64,000 nucleotides of DNA from Gemella haemolysans (GCF_901873445.1 NZ_CABFLN010000073.1:1-64000); one strand, 5' to 3'; counted from the stretch's first letter, positions 27,796-38,908 are shown. The notes: generated by a model not told the origin, from the sequence alone. Numbers and translations are program-made.

Positions 27796-28569
27796 AATAA
27801 AATCGTTAAATATACTATCTAAAAAGATTAACCATGAGTTCATTTCAGACAATTGTTTTTTCTCATGATACCAAACTATCATAATAACAGACTGTAACGT
27901 TATATACCATTTTAATCTATTTCTATATTTTAATGTAGGTTCTTGTCCATATATTTCTAACCATTCATTCCAATCACCTTGCGGAATATATCTGTATAGA
28001 ACAAATGAAATATCAATTGCTGGATCACAAAGTATAGAATGTTCCCAATCTACTAAAAATAGCTTACCTTGATCAGACAATAACCAGTTATCTTTATGTA
28101 AATCTGTGTGACAAGGTGTATACTCCACATCATCTCCAGGTATAGAATTTTCTAAATAATTAAGCGCGTTAATAATATTACTGTTTTTACGAAGTTCATC
28201 TGTAATTATAGATTTCAAATTATATAAAGAACTAGCCGCTGTTTCTTCATTATACCCTTGCGCTTTCATAATTCTTTTTAATTTTGTAGATCTATGAACT
28301 TTTTTTAATATTTCGGGAATTCGCTTATCAGTCATGTCTTCTGTATTTAATGTTCTACCATTCTCAAAATCTTGAGCAATCAATACATCTCCATTACTTA
28401 TTCGCTTCGTCCATCTTAATCTAGGAACAATTCCCTCTGCTGAAAGAGTTGCTATCATAGGAGTAGTATTTTTTTTAATAAAGTAACGTTGATTATCTCG
28501 CGAACAAAAATAGTCTTCTTGATATGTATCATCTAAAGTCCAGCCCATTTGATAATATTCTTTAGACAT
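27793..28569 (-). CDS. aminoglycoside/choline-kinase-like phosphotransferase (YtmP-like)
   Basis: The 258-residue protein has the protein-kinase-like APH fold. The catalytic loop is CHTDLHKDNWLLSD (about residues 169-182) and the metal-binding motif is LFLVDWEHSILCDPAIDI (about 187-204). It resembles Bacillus YtmP, which in many Firmicutes lies next to trmB. trmB is not seen here. The substrate is unknown. Resistance to aminoglycosides should not be inferred. I placed the start at 28569, after AAAGGAGCAG, because the preceding 12 codons contain the ribosome binding site. Confidence 0.8.
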   Translation of the reverse strand: MSKEYYQMGWTLDDTYQEDYFCSRDNQRYFIKKNTTPMIATLSAEGIVPRLRWTKRISNGDVLIAQDFENGRTLNTEDMTDKRIPEILKKVHRSTKLKRIMKAQGYNEETAASSLYNLKSIITDELRKNSNIINALNYLENSIPGDDVEYTPCHTDLHKDNWLLSDQGKLFLVDWEHSILCDPAIDISFVLYRYIPQGDWNEWLEIYGQEPTLKYRNRLKWYITLQSVIMIVWYHEKKQLSEMNSWLIFLDSIFNDFI

Positions 28570-28683
28570 TTTTTCTACTGCTCCTTTCTTCAATCTCTTT
28601 TTCATTTTTAAAAATTATAATGCACTTTATATTTTACATTCTTTACCTATTTTTTTCAAGATGCTATTTTCTTATTAAAATTA

Positions 28684-28743
28684 AAAATTTCAAAGATATT
28701 CTAATTTTAATAACAAAAAACAATAAGAATATCTTTGAGATTT
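28684..28743 (-). terminator. inverted repeat / terminator downstream of pepV
   Basis: AATCTCAAAGATATTCT pairs with AGAATATCTTTGAAATT, followed on the minus strand by TTTAATTTT. It lies 60 nt past the pepV stop. Confidence 0.75.
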
Positions 28744-28805
28744 AGTTTTTTATGTTAATTTTAGTTTTAACAATATTATATTAAATAAATATTTTTATAA
28801 AATTT

Positions 28806-30203
28806 TTACACACAGCAAAGCTTGTAAATTCCTTCTGCATAAATCGCAGTTGCTAATAATAAATCTTCAATTTCTAAGAATTCATTGGCTTGGTGCATAG
28901 TATCTTGTTTACCTGGGAAAAGAAGTCCAAATGCTACACCTTTTTTCAAGCATCTAGCATATGTTCCTCCACCAAGAACGAACGCATCATTTTTAGTATC
29001 TCCAGTATACTTTCTATATACATCCATAAGAGTAGTAACTAACTCATCATCTTTTGGCACATAGTGTGCTTCTTTTGTACTAGTAACTTCGATATTAATA
29101 TTATCTACTTTTACTTCATTTAATTTTTCTACTAAGTTAAACCTCATAGGATGACGGCAGTCAGTTGATACTACAGCAATTTTTTCTGCTAAATCATATT
29201 TTAGAATACCATAATTATATGTTGCTGCTCCCATTTCATCATCAGAATAATTAATACCTAATTTTTCACCAAATGGATCGTTGGCAAGTTTTTCTACTAT
29301 ATAATCAACAAAGTTTTTACCATTAACATCTAATCCTAATGTACTTAAAAATTCTGCTAATTTTGTAGCTCCATTTATACCAAATTGTGGTGTTGAACCG
29401 TGTGCCGCTTTACCTTTTAGAGTTAGTTTTATTGTATCTCCTACAGTTACTTCTCCTTCAAGTTTTTCTTTAGCTAAGAATTTTTCAAATTTTTCTTTAA
29501 TATCAGCAGCTTCACCAACTAATTCAGCTTCTGAACTCGCAATAACCATATTAAGAACTTGACCTCCATTGAAATTAACAAGTTTATAGTTATAAGCTCC
29601 TTCTTCATCAATAAAGATTAATTTATGATCAAAAGTAACACGAGCTTTTTCAGCATATACTAGAGGGAACATAGCATCTGGTGTAAATCCTATTGCAGGT
29701 TGTTCTTCATGCTCAAAGTACGATTTAACACATCTAAATCCTGTTTCTTCATCACTACCGATAATTAAACGAACACGTTTATTCCATTTTACACCCAGTT
29801 TATCTAAAAGTTTTACAGCGTAGTAAGCAGCCATTGTAGGTCCTTTATCATCTAAAGATCCACGAGCATAAATTTTCCCATCTCTAACTTCTGGTTTAAA
29901 CGGGTGACTAATCCAATCAGCTTCAACTACTGGCACTACATCGACGTGACCAAGGATACCAAATAACTCTTCACCTTCACCAACTTCAATATGACCAGCT
30001 TTGTTTTCTACTAATTTAGTTTTATAACCATCACGTTCTCCAAATGATAGAATTAAATCTAATGCTTCTCTTGGACCACTACCAAAAGGAGTTTCCTCAG
30101 TTACATCAGTTCCTAAAATTGAACGAACACTTAATAAATCGAATAAATCTTTTAATAGATCCTCCTTATGATTTTGAACCTCTTGTTTAAAATTGATATT
30201 CAT
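28806..30203 (-). CDS. pepV: dipeptidase PepV
   Basis: PepV is a zinc-dependent M20 family dipeptidase that releases amino acids from dipeptides in the cytoplasm. The 465-residue protein shows the metal-binding motifs GHVDVVP (near residue 84), the bridging aspartate in LDDKGPTMAAYY, and the catalytic GSDEETGF. A late GGGTYARC block follows, all as in lactococcal PepV. The start at 30203 lies 7 nt after GGAGGG. A longer ORF would begin five codons earlier. It follows the pseudouridine synthase gene by 14 nt in the same operon. Confidence 0.93.
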   Translation of the reverse strand: MNINFKQEVQNHKEDLLKDLFDLLSVRSILGTDVTEETPFGSGPREALDLILSFGERDGYKTKLVENKAGHIEVGEGEELFGILGHVDVVPVVEADWISHPFKPEVRDGKIYARGSLDDKGPTMAAYYAVKLLDKLGVKWNKRVRLIIGSDEETGFRCVKSYFEHEEQPAIGFTPDAMFPLVYAEKARVTFDHKLIFIDEEGAYNYKLVNFNGGQVLNMVIASSEAELVGEAADIKEKFEKFLAKEKLEGEVTVGDTIKLTLKGKAAHGSTPQFGINGATKLAEFLSTLGLDVNGKNFVDYIVEKLANDPFGEKLGINYSDDEMGAATYNYGILKYDLAEKIAVVSTDCRHPMRFNLVEKLNEVKVDNINIEVTSTKEAHYVPKDDELVTTLMDVYRKYTGDTKNDAFVLGGGTYARCLKKGVAFGLLFPGKQDTMHQANEFLEIEDLLLATAIYAEGIYKLCCV

Positions 30204-30217
30204 AATATATCCCTCCA

Positions 30218-30925
30218 TTATTTATTTAAATTTTTTAGTTCCTTTTCTGTTAAATATCTATATTCACCTAATTTTAAATTTTCATCTAATTTTAATGATC
30301 CTATAGACAATCTCTTTAAGTATGTTACTGTAGTTCCTAGAGCTTTCATCATTCTTTTTACTTGATGAAACTTCCCTTCAGTTATAAAAATATATGCGCG
30401 ACTTCTTTCTTTAGAAGATTCAATTATCTCCAAGCGTGCACTTTTACACTTATAACCTCCATCAATAATAAGTCCATCTTTAATCAATTTTATATGCTCT
30501 TCTTTTAACTCTCCAAATACCTCAACATAGTATTTTTTTTCTACATCTTTTTTTGGAGAAATCAATTTATGAGTAAGCTCACCGTCATTTGTCAATAACA
30601 TTAATCCTTCAGTATCCTTATCTAGTCTACCAACAGGAAATACTTTATTTATGCGATCTTTTTCTTCTAAAATGTCAACTACTGTTTTTTCAATCGCATC
30701 TTCTGTAGCTGATACAACATTTTTAGGTTTATTCATCATTATATAACTATATTTTTGATAAATCAACCTTTTACCATTCACTATAACCTGATCACTTTTT
30801 TCATCAACCTTATAATCGGGGGATTTTACTAGGATATCATTAATTAATATTCCCTTTTTAATAATTTTTTTCGCTTCTGCTCTACTTAATGTTGTCGTTG
30901 TACTAATAAATTTATCTAGTCTCAC
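30218..30925 (-). CDS. 16S rRNA pseudouridine synthase (RsuA family)
   Basis: The 235-residue protein has an N-terminal S4 RNA-binding domain (MRLDKFISTTTTLSRAEAKK) and a pseudouridine synthase domain. The catalytic aspartate is in VGRLDKDTEGLMLLTND (about residues 100-116), and an EGKFHQVKRMM motif lies near 190. It probably isomerises one uridine in 16S rRNA (RsuA type, position 516) in the pre-30S particle. The exact site is not proven. It begins with GTG and overlaps the flippase stop by 4 nt (GTGA), which indicates translational coupling. Confidence 0.9.
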   Translation of the reverse strand: MRLDKFISTTTTLSRAEAKKIIKKGILINDILVKSPDYKVDEKSDQVIVNGKRLIYQKYSYIMMNKPKNVVSATEDAIEKTVVDILEEKDRINKVFPVGRLDKDTEGLMLLTNDGELTHKLISPKKDVEKKYYVEVFGELKEEHIKLIKDGLIIDGGYKCKSARLEIIESSKERSRAYIFITEGKFHQVKRMMKALGTTVTYLKRLSIGSLKLDENLKLGEYRYLTEKELKNLNK

Positions 30926-32562
30926 AATCCTCTTCTCCTTAAATTTCTTAATGATGCCAGGGTAATTGTTCTACCAAATAAATACTTATCAAATTTCATT
31001 CTAGTTATACTAAAGAAGTAGACCGCAGCTCCTATAACAGCACATATAACAATTAATAGCATACTAGAAAGTTTCGATTCGATAATGAAATTAGATACTA
31101 TCGATTCATACACTGCTGCGACTGCAATAAACATAATAAAACAACTACTTAATAGTATCGACAATCTAGACACAAACTCAGGAATTCTAAGTTTCACTTC
31201 ACCGTTAATTATTATTAAATTAATACTTATCATTATTAAATAAGTTGTTATTGATGATAAAATTACTCCATTCGTTTCAAACCTCACTACAAACGGTGTA
31301 ATAGTTAAGTATTTAGCAACCAATCCAACACCTATAGCGATAAGATTTAACAATTGCCTATTTATCGCTTGCATAATAATACTTGTCAAACTGTAAAAAG
31401 AATATAAAATTGCTAATGGTAAGTAGAATCTTAATAAATCCGCATTAACTAAACTTCTACTGTAAAATGTAGAATACAATGGATCAGCAAGAACATACAT
31501 ACCAACTAGTGCTGGGAGAACTATCATCATAAGTGCTAATATAACTTTATTTATTTGAATACTGACACTTTTTTTATCACCTTGAGCAAATAATCTTGTA
31601 ATAGAAGGTAAAAATGCACCTGAAAATGCCGGAGCAATCGCTACAGCTATCATTACAACCTTATTAACGAGTTGTAATGCCGAAAACCTTCCGTCAACTA
31701 TATCTGCCTTTCCAATTTCAGTCATTCCATGTATAAAATTATGCTGATCAATTATATTTAAAATAGGAAACAAACCTACAATAAATATAAAAGGAATTGA
31801 AACAGAAAAGAATTCTTTCAGCAATTTACTTGTGGAAATCTCTATAAATACCTCATCTTTTTCTATATTTAAATCTAAGTTGTTCTTATACTTTTTATAA
31901 AAAAAGAGCAATGTTAAGACTGAAAAAACCGCACCTACTGCCGCTGCAAAAGTTGCACTAACATTCCCTTCAACTACTCCATACCCTAAAATTTTCATAA
32001 TAAAATATGTTGCTCCTAACATAAACGCTATACGAGCTACTTGCTCTATAAATTGGCTTAATGCTGAAGGTAACATTATTTCATGACCTTGAAATAGACC
32101 TCTAATTCCTGCTGAAACAAGAACTAATGGAATACCAAAACTTAAACTCTTAAGAACTAATGTTCCTTCTTGAGGTGTGAATTTTTGTTGATTACTTATT
32201 AATATTTGTTCTGAAATATATCCAGAACCAAAAAATAAAATACAAAAACCAACTATTCCCATTACTAAGAGCATCCAAGAACCTAATTTAAAAATTCTAT
32301 TACTAATACTATAAGCACCCAAAGCATTATATTTAGCTACTAATTTTGCAATTGCTAAAGGCGCTCCAGCTGAAGAAACTTCTAATATAGTTACATAATA
32401 ACTATACCCATAATTGAACAAGGCCATCTGTTCTTCTCCGCCAATAATTTGATAGAAGGGAATTAGATACACTGCTCCCAAAACTTTTGTCAAGATTAAA
32501 CTTATACTAAGTATCGCAGTTCCTTTAAACAAGGAATCTTTTTTCAAAATTTTCACATCCAA
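30922..32562 (-). CDS. MurJ/YtgP-like polysaccharide (lipid II) flippase
   Basis: The 546-residue protein has about fourteen membrane helices and belongs to the MOP exporter superfamily (MVF/PST type). The layout and the following RsuA-type gene match Bacillus YtgP, the MurJ-type lipid II flippase, so peptidoglycan precursor flipping is likely. The N-terminal segment LFKGTAILSISLILTKVLGAVY fits. It ends in TGA, which is therefore a normal stop codon in this genome. The ribosome binding site before the ATG is weak. The alternative is a flippase for another lipid-linked sugar. Confidence 0.85.
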   Translation of the reverse strand: MDVKILKKDSLFKGTAILSISLILTKVLGAVYLIPFYQIIGGEEQMALFNYGYSYYVTILEVSSAGAPLAIAKLVAKYNALGAYSISNRIFKLGSWMLLVMGIVGFCILFFGSGYISEQILISNQQKFTPQEGTLVLKSLSFGIPLVLVSAGIRGLFQGHEIMLPSALSQFIEQVARIAFMLGATYFIMKILGYGVVEGNVSATFAAAVGAVFSVLTLLFFYKKYKNNLDLNIEKDEVFIEISTSKLLKEFFSVSIPFIFIVGLFPILNIIDQHNFIHGMTEIGKADIVDGRFSALQLVNKVVMIAVAIAPAFSGAFLPSITRLFAQGDKKSVSIQINKVILALMMIVLPALVGMYVLADPLYSTFYSRSLVNADLLRFYLPLAILYSFYSLTSIIMQAINRQLLNLIAIGVGLVAKYLTITPFVVRFETNGVILSSITTYLIMISINLIIINGEVKLRIPEFVSRLSILLSSCFIMFIAVAAVYESIVSNFIIESKLSSMLLIVICAVIGAAVYFFSITRMKFDKYLFGRTITLASLRNLRRRGL

Positions 32563-32588
32563 ACTTAATTATTTAATTTTATTGTTTA

Positions 32589-32771
32589 TTATAAGTATAA
32601 ATATTGATAGCAAAATACTAAAGCACTAACCAAACTATATGTCGCTACCAATGTCAATACTTTATCCATACGTCTCTTTTTTATTTTCTTATTTGCTACT
32701 AACATTATGTATGAAACTAATAATAGTACAAATGTAATAATAAAAACTATAACAGATAAAAATATCGCCAT
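32589..32771 (-). CDS. small two-helix membrane protein, unknown
   Basis: The 60-residue protein has two hydrophobic segments (about 3-27 and 39-57) joined by a very basic loop NKKIKKRRMDK, giving a hairpin with the loop inside. The ATG is preceded by AAAGGATGATAGT at good spacing. It is encoded just upstream of the flippase gene in the same direction, 26 nt away, so it may be an accessory protein. No family is recognised. Confidence 0.6.
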   Translation of the reverse strand: MAIFLSVIVFIITFVLLLVSYIMLVANKKIKKRRMDKVLTLVATYSLVSALVFCYQYLYL

Positions 32772-32868
32772 ACTATCATCCTTTCTTTTTTATATAACCT
32801 TATTTTATCATGATTTATAAAAATTTTAAACACACTTTGCATAGATAATTAAAAAAACTCAATAAAAT

Positions 32869-32885
32869 TGTGATTTTGATTTACA
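32869..32885 (+). promoter_or_regulatory. GlnR box 1 (upstream)
   Basis: TGTGA-N7-TTACA fits the GlnR/TnrA consensus TGTNA-N7-TNACA exactly. It lies 29 bp upstream of a second box in front of glnR. Confidence 0.8.
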
Positions 32886-32897
32886 TATTTGTATTTA

Positions 32898-32914
32898 TGT
32901 TAGATTTTATAACA
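32898..32914 (+). promoter_or_regulatory. GlnR box 2
   Basis: TGTTA-N7-TAACA is a perfect GlnR/TnrA site about 90 bp before the glnR start. With box 1 it forms the tandem operator expected for autorepression of glnRA by GlnR bound to feedback-inhibited glutamine synthetase. Confidence 0.85.
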
Positions 32915-33001
32915 TACACTTTATTTTATATATTTTTTTTGTTATTATACTAATAGATATAAAATATTTATTTCACAAAATCTGATTAGAGAGGTACTAT
33001 T

Positions 33002-33385
33002 ATGGGGTTTAAAGAATTACAAAAAAATCTTCCAGTTTTTTCTATAAGTGTAGTAACAAAAATCACCCAGCTTACCGCAAGACAAATACGATACTATGAA
33101 GAAAAAAAACTCTTCACTCCAAAACGTACTGAAGGGAACACTAGACTTTTTTCATTCAATGACATCGATAAATTATTAACTATTAAAGATCTACTTACAA
33201 AGGGCTTCAGCCTAAAAGCAATCGATGAAATTATAAATGAGAAAAATGTCTCTGCTGAAACAACACAAATTAGGCAAATTATCCATAATGATATATTTGC
33301 TGGACCAAGCGGATTACCTAGGGAACGCTCAATTGGACGTGGTGATTTATCAAGATTTTATAGCAAGAAAAACAATAAATTTTAA
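33002..33385 (+). CDS. glnR: MerR family nitrogen regulator GlnR
   Basis: GlnR represses glnRA and other nitrogen genes when glutamine is plentiful. The 127-residue protein has the MerR winged helix (FSISVVTKITQLTARQIRYYEEKKLFTP, about residues 13-40) and the RTEGNTRLFSFNDIDKLLTIK wing. A short C-terminal tail ending in RGDLSRFYSKK is where the glutamine synthetase signal is received in homologs. It is followed by glnA 47 nt downstream, the standard glnRA operon, and preceded by two GlnR boxes. The ATG follows GAGAGGTACT. Confidence 0.95.
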   Translation: MGFKELQKNLPVFSISVVTKITQLTARQIRYYEEKKLFTPKRTEGNTRLFSFNDIDKLLTIKDLLTKGFSLKAIDEIINEKNVSAETTQIRQIIHNDIFAGPSGLPRERSIGRGDLSRFYSKKNNKF

Positions 33386-33432
33386 TGTTAGATTTTTTTA
33401 CAATATATATTTTCAAATAATAAGGAGACGAC

Positions 33433-34770
33433 ATGGCTAAAACTATTACTAGAGAAGAAATTATTAAAAGAATTGAAGATGAAAATGTTAAATACATTCG
33501 ATTACAATTTACTGATATTACTGGAACTATAAAAAACGTAGAAGTACCAGTAAGTCAAATCGAAAAAGTATTAGATAACAAAATGATGTTTGACGGTTCA
33601 TCAATTGAAGGTTTCGTTCGTATTGAAGAAAGTGATATGTACTTATATCCTGACTTAAATACATTCTTAGTGTTTTCATGGGATAGTGAGTACGGAAAAG
33701 TTGCGCGTTTCATCTGTGATGTATACACAGTTGACGGAAAACCATTTGCCGGAGATCCTCGTGGTAATTTAAAACGAACTCTTGAAAGAATGAAAAAACT
33801 TGGTTTTGATACTTTAAACCTTGGACCAGAACCAGAATTTTTCTTATTCAGACTTAAAGAAAATGGTGAACCTAGTTTAGAATTAAATGATAATGGTGGA
33901 TATTTTGACCTTGCTCCAGTTGATTTAGGAGAAAATGTTCGTCGTGATATCGTGCTTGAGTTAGAGCGTCTTGGTTTTGATATTGAAGCGAGTCACCACG
34001 AAGTTGCACCTGGACAGCATGAAATCGACTTTAAATATGATGATGTAATTTCAGCTTGTGATAACATTCAAACTTTCAAATTAATCGTAAAAACTATCGC
34101 CCGTAAACATGGACTTCATGCTACATTCATGCCAAAACCTATCTTCGGTATTAACGGTTCAGGTATGCACTGCAATGTTTCTATGTTTAGCAACGGTGAA
34201 AACAGCTTTTACGACGAAAATAGTGAGAATGGATTAAGCGAAGTGGCTTCGCACTTTATTGCAGGAATTTTAAAAAACGCTCGTAGTTTTACTGCTGTTT
34301 GTAATCCAACTGTAAATTCATACAAACGTTTAGTTCCAGGATACGAAGCACCTTGTTATGTTGCATGGTCAACATCTAACCGCTCTCCATTAGTCCGTAT
34401 CCCAGCAGCTCGTGGTAAATCTACACGTGTTGAAGTTAGATCAGTTGATCCAGCAGCTAACCCATATTTAGCTATGTCTACTATTTTGGCAGCCGGTTTA
34501 GACGGAATAGAAAATAAACTTGTTCCTGCAGCTGAAGTTAGAAGTAATATTTACGTTATGACTCCTGAGGAAAGAATTGCTAATGGTATTGATGAGTTAC
34601 CATCAACATTATACACAGCTCTTAAAGAACTATCTTCATCTTCTATTATGAAAGAAGCTCTTGGTGACCATATCTTCTATAACTTTATTGAAGCAAAATC
34701 AATCGAATGGGATTCATTTAGAACTCAAGTTACAGACTGGGAAATTGATCAATATTTAAAAAATTATTAA
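33433..34770 (+). CDS. glnA: glutamine synthetase type I-alpha
   Basis: Makes glutamine from glutamate, ammonia and ATP. The 445-residue length is that of the Gram-positive GSI-alpha type, which is regulated by feedback and GlnR and not by adenylylation. The sequence shows the Asp-50 loop [11 protein letters not shown], the glutamate/metal motif [10 protein letters not shown], the [13 protein letters not shown] region and the [17 protein letters not shown] signature. It is the second gene of glnRA, with AAGGAGACGAC before the ATG. Confidence 0.97.
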   Translation: MAKTITREEIIKRIEDENVKYIRLQFTDITGTIKNVEVPVSQIEKVLDNKMMFDGSSIEGFVRIEESDMYLYPDLNTFLVFSWDSEYGKVARFICDVYTVDGKPFAGDPRGNLKRTLERMKKLGFDTLNLGPEPEFFLFRLKENGEPSLELNDNGGYFDLAPVDLGENVRRDIVLELERLGFDIEASHHEVAPGQHEIDFKYDDVISACDNIQTFKLIVKTIARKHGLHATFMPKPIFGINGSGMHCNVSMFSNGENSFYDENSENGLSEVASHFIAGILKNARSFTAVCNPTVNSYKRLVPGYEAPCYVAWSTSNRSPLVRIPAARGKSTRVEVRSVDPAANPYLAMSTILAAGLDGIENKLVPAAEVRSNIYVMTPEERIANGIDELPSTLYTALKELSSSSIMKEALGDHIFYNFIEAKSIEWDSFRTQVTDWEIDQYLKNY

Positions 34771-34777
34771 TTTAAAA

Positions 34778-34822
34778 GAAACAAGGGATAATTCGTAATT
34801 GAGTTATTCCTTGTTGTTTAGT
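34778..34822 (+). terminator. terminator after glnA
   Basis: AACAAGGGATAATTC pairs with GAGTTATTCCTTGTT and is followed by a T-rich stretch (TGTTTAG). It ends the glnRA transcript. Confidence 0.75.
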
Positions 34823-34835
34823 ATACTTGAGAAAA

Positions 34836-34867
34836 AAATAGCTACAGAAAATATTTTCTGTAGCCTC
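34836..34867 (-). terminator. terminator after trxA
   Basis: Perfect stem GCTACAGAAAA / TTTTCTGTAGC followed on the minus strand by ATTTTTTTC. Confidence 0.9.
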
Positions 34868-34875
34868 TTTGTATA

Positions 34876-35181
34876 TTAGTATTTAGATAATAATTCTACT
34901 AATGCTTCTTTGGGTTGGTATCCAGTTTTTTCTTCTAATACTTCACCATTTTTCATAATTAGTAGAGTTGGAATTGACATAATTCCATATTCACCAGCTG
35001 CCTCTTGATTTTCATCAACATTAACTTTGTAGAATTCAATGTTAGTTAATTCATTAGAAACTTCTTCTAATACTGGTGCTAACATTTTACATGGACCACA
35101 CCATGGTGCCCAAAAGTCAAATACTTTTACGCTATCAGTTTTTGATAGTTCAAAAAATTCTTTATCTGTGATTTCTCTCAT
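34876..35181 (-). CDS. trxA: thioredoxin
   Basis: Thioredoxin reduces protein disulfides using electrons from thioredoxin reductase. The 101-residue protein has the canonical active site FWAPWCGPCKML (Cys28 and Cys31) and the cis-proline loop SIPTLLIMKNG. It is a single gene, with AGGAGACAGAAAC upstream and its own terminator, directly next to groEL. Thioredoxin could also reduce selenium compounds, but no sequence evidence here ties it to that. Confidence 0.96.
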   Translation of the reverse strand: MREITDKEFFELSKTDSVKVFDFWAPWCGPCKMLAPVLEEVSNELTNIEFYKVNVDENQEAAGEYGIMSIPTLLIMKNGEVLEEKTGYQPKEALVELLSKY

Positions 35182-35264
35182 TGTTTCTGTCTCCTTTATT
35201 GCTTATGTTTTTATTTTATAATATCATTGAAAAATATTCAAATTATCTGTTTAATCTATAAATT

Positions 35265-37150
<1,886 letters not shown>

Positions 37151-37203
37151 ATTAATAACCTCTTTTTATTTTTATTCTTACTTTATATTATACACTGAAA
37201 TAT

Positions 37204-37232
37204 ATAATAAAACAAAAGTCAAAAAAAGTCAA
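37204..37232 (-). promoter_or_regulatory. groES-groEL promoter
   Basis: On the minus strand TTGACT (37227-37232), a 17-nt spacer and TATTAT (37204-37209). The -35 lies inside the CtsR operator. Confidence 0.75.
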
Positions 37233-37233
37233 A
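37217..37233. promoter_or_regulatory. CtsR operator of groESL
   Basis: AGTCAAA-AAA-AGTCAAA matches the CtsR direct heptad repeat. It overlaps the -35 of groES. No CIRCE inverted repeat (TTAGCACTC-N9-GAGTGCTAA) was found in the region, so HrcA control is not indicated. Confidence 0.85.
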
Positions 37234-37408
37234 TCATATAATTTTATACTTATGTAATTGCCTACAACTATCTTTTTCCTAATTTTAAAAAATAAATATT
37301 TCACAAAATTGTTTATAATAAGGAACATATTTTCTCACCTAATAAAACGATAACAACGCTCTTCTTATCATTTTTTCAAACATATTATTTTTATATTTTA
37401 GCAATATA

Positions 37409-37417
37409 TGTTATAAT
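37409..37417 (+). promoter_or_regulatory. nox promoter, extended -10
   Basis: TGTTATAAT, an extended -10 element, lies about 80 nt before the NADH oxidase ATG. The -35 is weak. The gap 37151-37495 otherwise holds the divergent groES promoter and AT-rich sequence with no further gene. No Rex palindrome was recognised. Confidence 0.5.
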
Positions 37418-37495
37418 GCTGTTTGTATAATAATATGATAGTAATTATACGAGAAAAATTCAAATATTAAAAAATATTAATCAGGAGGAAAATAT

Positions 37496-38857
37496 ATGAA
37501 ATATGTAGTTGTTGGAACATCTCACTTCGGTTATGAAGCTGTTCAAACTATTTTAAAAAACGAACCTAACGCTGAAATTCACTTATACGAAAGAGGCGCT
37601 GGGGCATCATTTATGGGCTGAGGTAGCCAATCTTATTTAGATGGGACATCTAAAGCGTTATCTGAACTACACTTTGCAACAGAGGAGTCTTACCGTTCAC
37701 AAGGTATTAACATCCACTGCAATAGCGATGTTGTAGGATTAAACTCAAAAGAAAAATATGTTGTTGTTAAAACACCGGCTGGTGAAGAAAAACAATCTTA
37801 CGATAAATTATTATTAAGTCCTGGTGGGGTTGCCGTTAAACCTCCATTCGAAGGAATTGAGTTAGAAAATATCCACACTTTCCGTGGGCCAGAAGACACT
37901 CAAGCTGTATACGATTGTATGCAAAACAGTAAAAAAGCTGTTGTAGTTGGTGGTGGATATATAGGTCTTGAAGTTGCAGAATCTTATGCAAAACACGGTA
38001 TCGATGTAACAATCGTTGACTTCGCACCAAGAATCTTAAATACATATTTAGACCAAGAATTAACAGACATCCTTACTGAAGAAGGTGCTAAACACAACCT
38101 TAAAGTTCGTGGTGGAGAAAAAGTTCTTTCATTCAAAGGTGAAAACGGAAAAGTTACATCTGTAGTAACTGATCAAGGTGAATACGAAGCAGATACAGTA
38201 ATCGTTTCTGTTGGTGTTCGTCCAGATGCTTCATGGTTAAATGGAGAATTAGAAATGACAGAACGTGGTTTTGTTGTTACTAACGAATACTTAGAAACAT
38301 CTGCACAAGATGTATACGCTGGAGGAGACTCTACTTTACTTCCATATGCTCCAACTCGTGGAGAATTACCAATAGCTCTTGCTACTTTAGCTCGTCGTCA
38401 AGGTGTAGTTGCTGCATTAAACGCTATGGGTACAAAAACTAAAATGCCTGCAGTAAACGGTACTTCTGCATTATCATTCTTTGATTACAAATTTGTAAGT
38501 ACTGGATTATCTCAAAACGGTATTTGCTTATACGGTGGTAAAGTAGCTTCTAAATATGTAGAAGAAAGAATCTACCCTGATTTCATGAGAAAAGAAAACA
38601 ATCTAGTTCATATGAAAATCTACTACGATGAAGATACTCACAGAGTTCTAGGAGCTCAATTCATGTCTAAACATGACGTTTCTAGTGCTATCGCAGCTTT
38701 ATCAATAGCTATCGCATCAGACTGGACATTAGAACAATTAGCACTTGCTGATATATTCTTCCAACCAGAATTTGACCGTCCATGGCACTTCATTAACGTA
38801 CTTGCTATGGCAGCTCTAGACTACAAACTAGGTGGAGCAGATAAATTACTATTCTAG
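37496..38857 (+). CDS. nox: NADH oxidase (Nox2/NADH peroxidase family), probable selenoprotein with Sec at codon 42
   Basis: The 453-codon reading frame runs from an ATG after AGGAGGAAAATAT to TAG at 38855-38857. It is broken only by TGA at 37619-37621, codon 42. The N-terminal FAD loop VVVGTSHFGYEA keeps the active-site His10. Residues 38-44 read SFMG-X-GS, where the family has its redox cysteine (SFLSCG-type, Cys42 in enterococcal NADH peroxidase). The rest is complete: NAD(P) loop VVVGGGYIGLEVAE, the C-terminal FAD segment DVYAGGDSTLLP and an FQPEFDRPWHFINVL dimer segment. The family reduces O2 (or H2O2) with NADH, using this cysteine as a sulfenate. A SECIS-like hairpin follows the TGA at 37636-37654. 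I read X42 as selenocysteine. The alternative, a nonsense mutation at precisely this codon, is less likely. Translation without Sec would give only a 41-residue peptide. Confidence 0.85.
37619..37654 (+). promoter_or_regulatory. in-frame UGA and SECIS-like hairpin in nox
   Basis: TGA at 37619-37621 is followed after 14 nt by a perfect 7-bp stem, TTTAGAT-GGGAC-ATCTAAA (37636-37654). Its G-rich apical loop lies 22-26 nt past the TGA. Bacterial SECIS elements sit inside the coding region right after the UGA, with guanines in an apical loop at about this distance, and bind SelB. The stem is fully within codons for LDGTSK, so the coding sequence is kept. Confidence 0.75.
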
Positions 38858-38863
38858 TATAAT

Positions 38864-38902
38864 GAAAAAAGTTCGCAGAAAAATTTCTGCGAACTTTTTA
38901 TT
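38864..38902. terminator. bidirectional terminator between nox and fic
   Basis: AAAAGTTCGCAGAAA pairs with TTTCTGCGAACTTTT, with T-runs on both strands. Confidence 0.9.
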
Positions 38903-38908
38903 CTGGTT

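Noticed and set aside
27793..28569. Aminoglycoside resistance kinase
   Set aside because: The APH fold is shared by many kinases. The YtmP-like pattern gives no support for drug resistance.
37151..37495. CIRCE/HrcA site in front of groES, and a Rex site in front of nox
   Set aside because: Neither TTAGCACTC-N9-GAGTGCTAA nor TTGTGAA-N4-TTCACAA is present. Only single half-site-like pieces were seen.
37619..37621. Reading the nox TGA as tryptophan (mycoplasma-type code)
   Set aside because: TGG encodes Trp in conserved proteins here (for example the WCGPC of thioredoxin), TGA ends the flippase gene, and the affected position needs Cys, not Trp, by family chemistry.
37919..38857. A shorter NADH oxidase gene starting at an internal ATG after the TGA
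   Set aside because: It would lack the FAD-binding N-terminus. The ATG at 37919 has no ribosome binding site, while the one at 37496 has AGGAGG.
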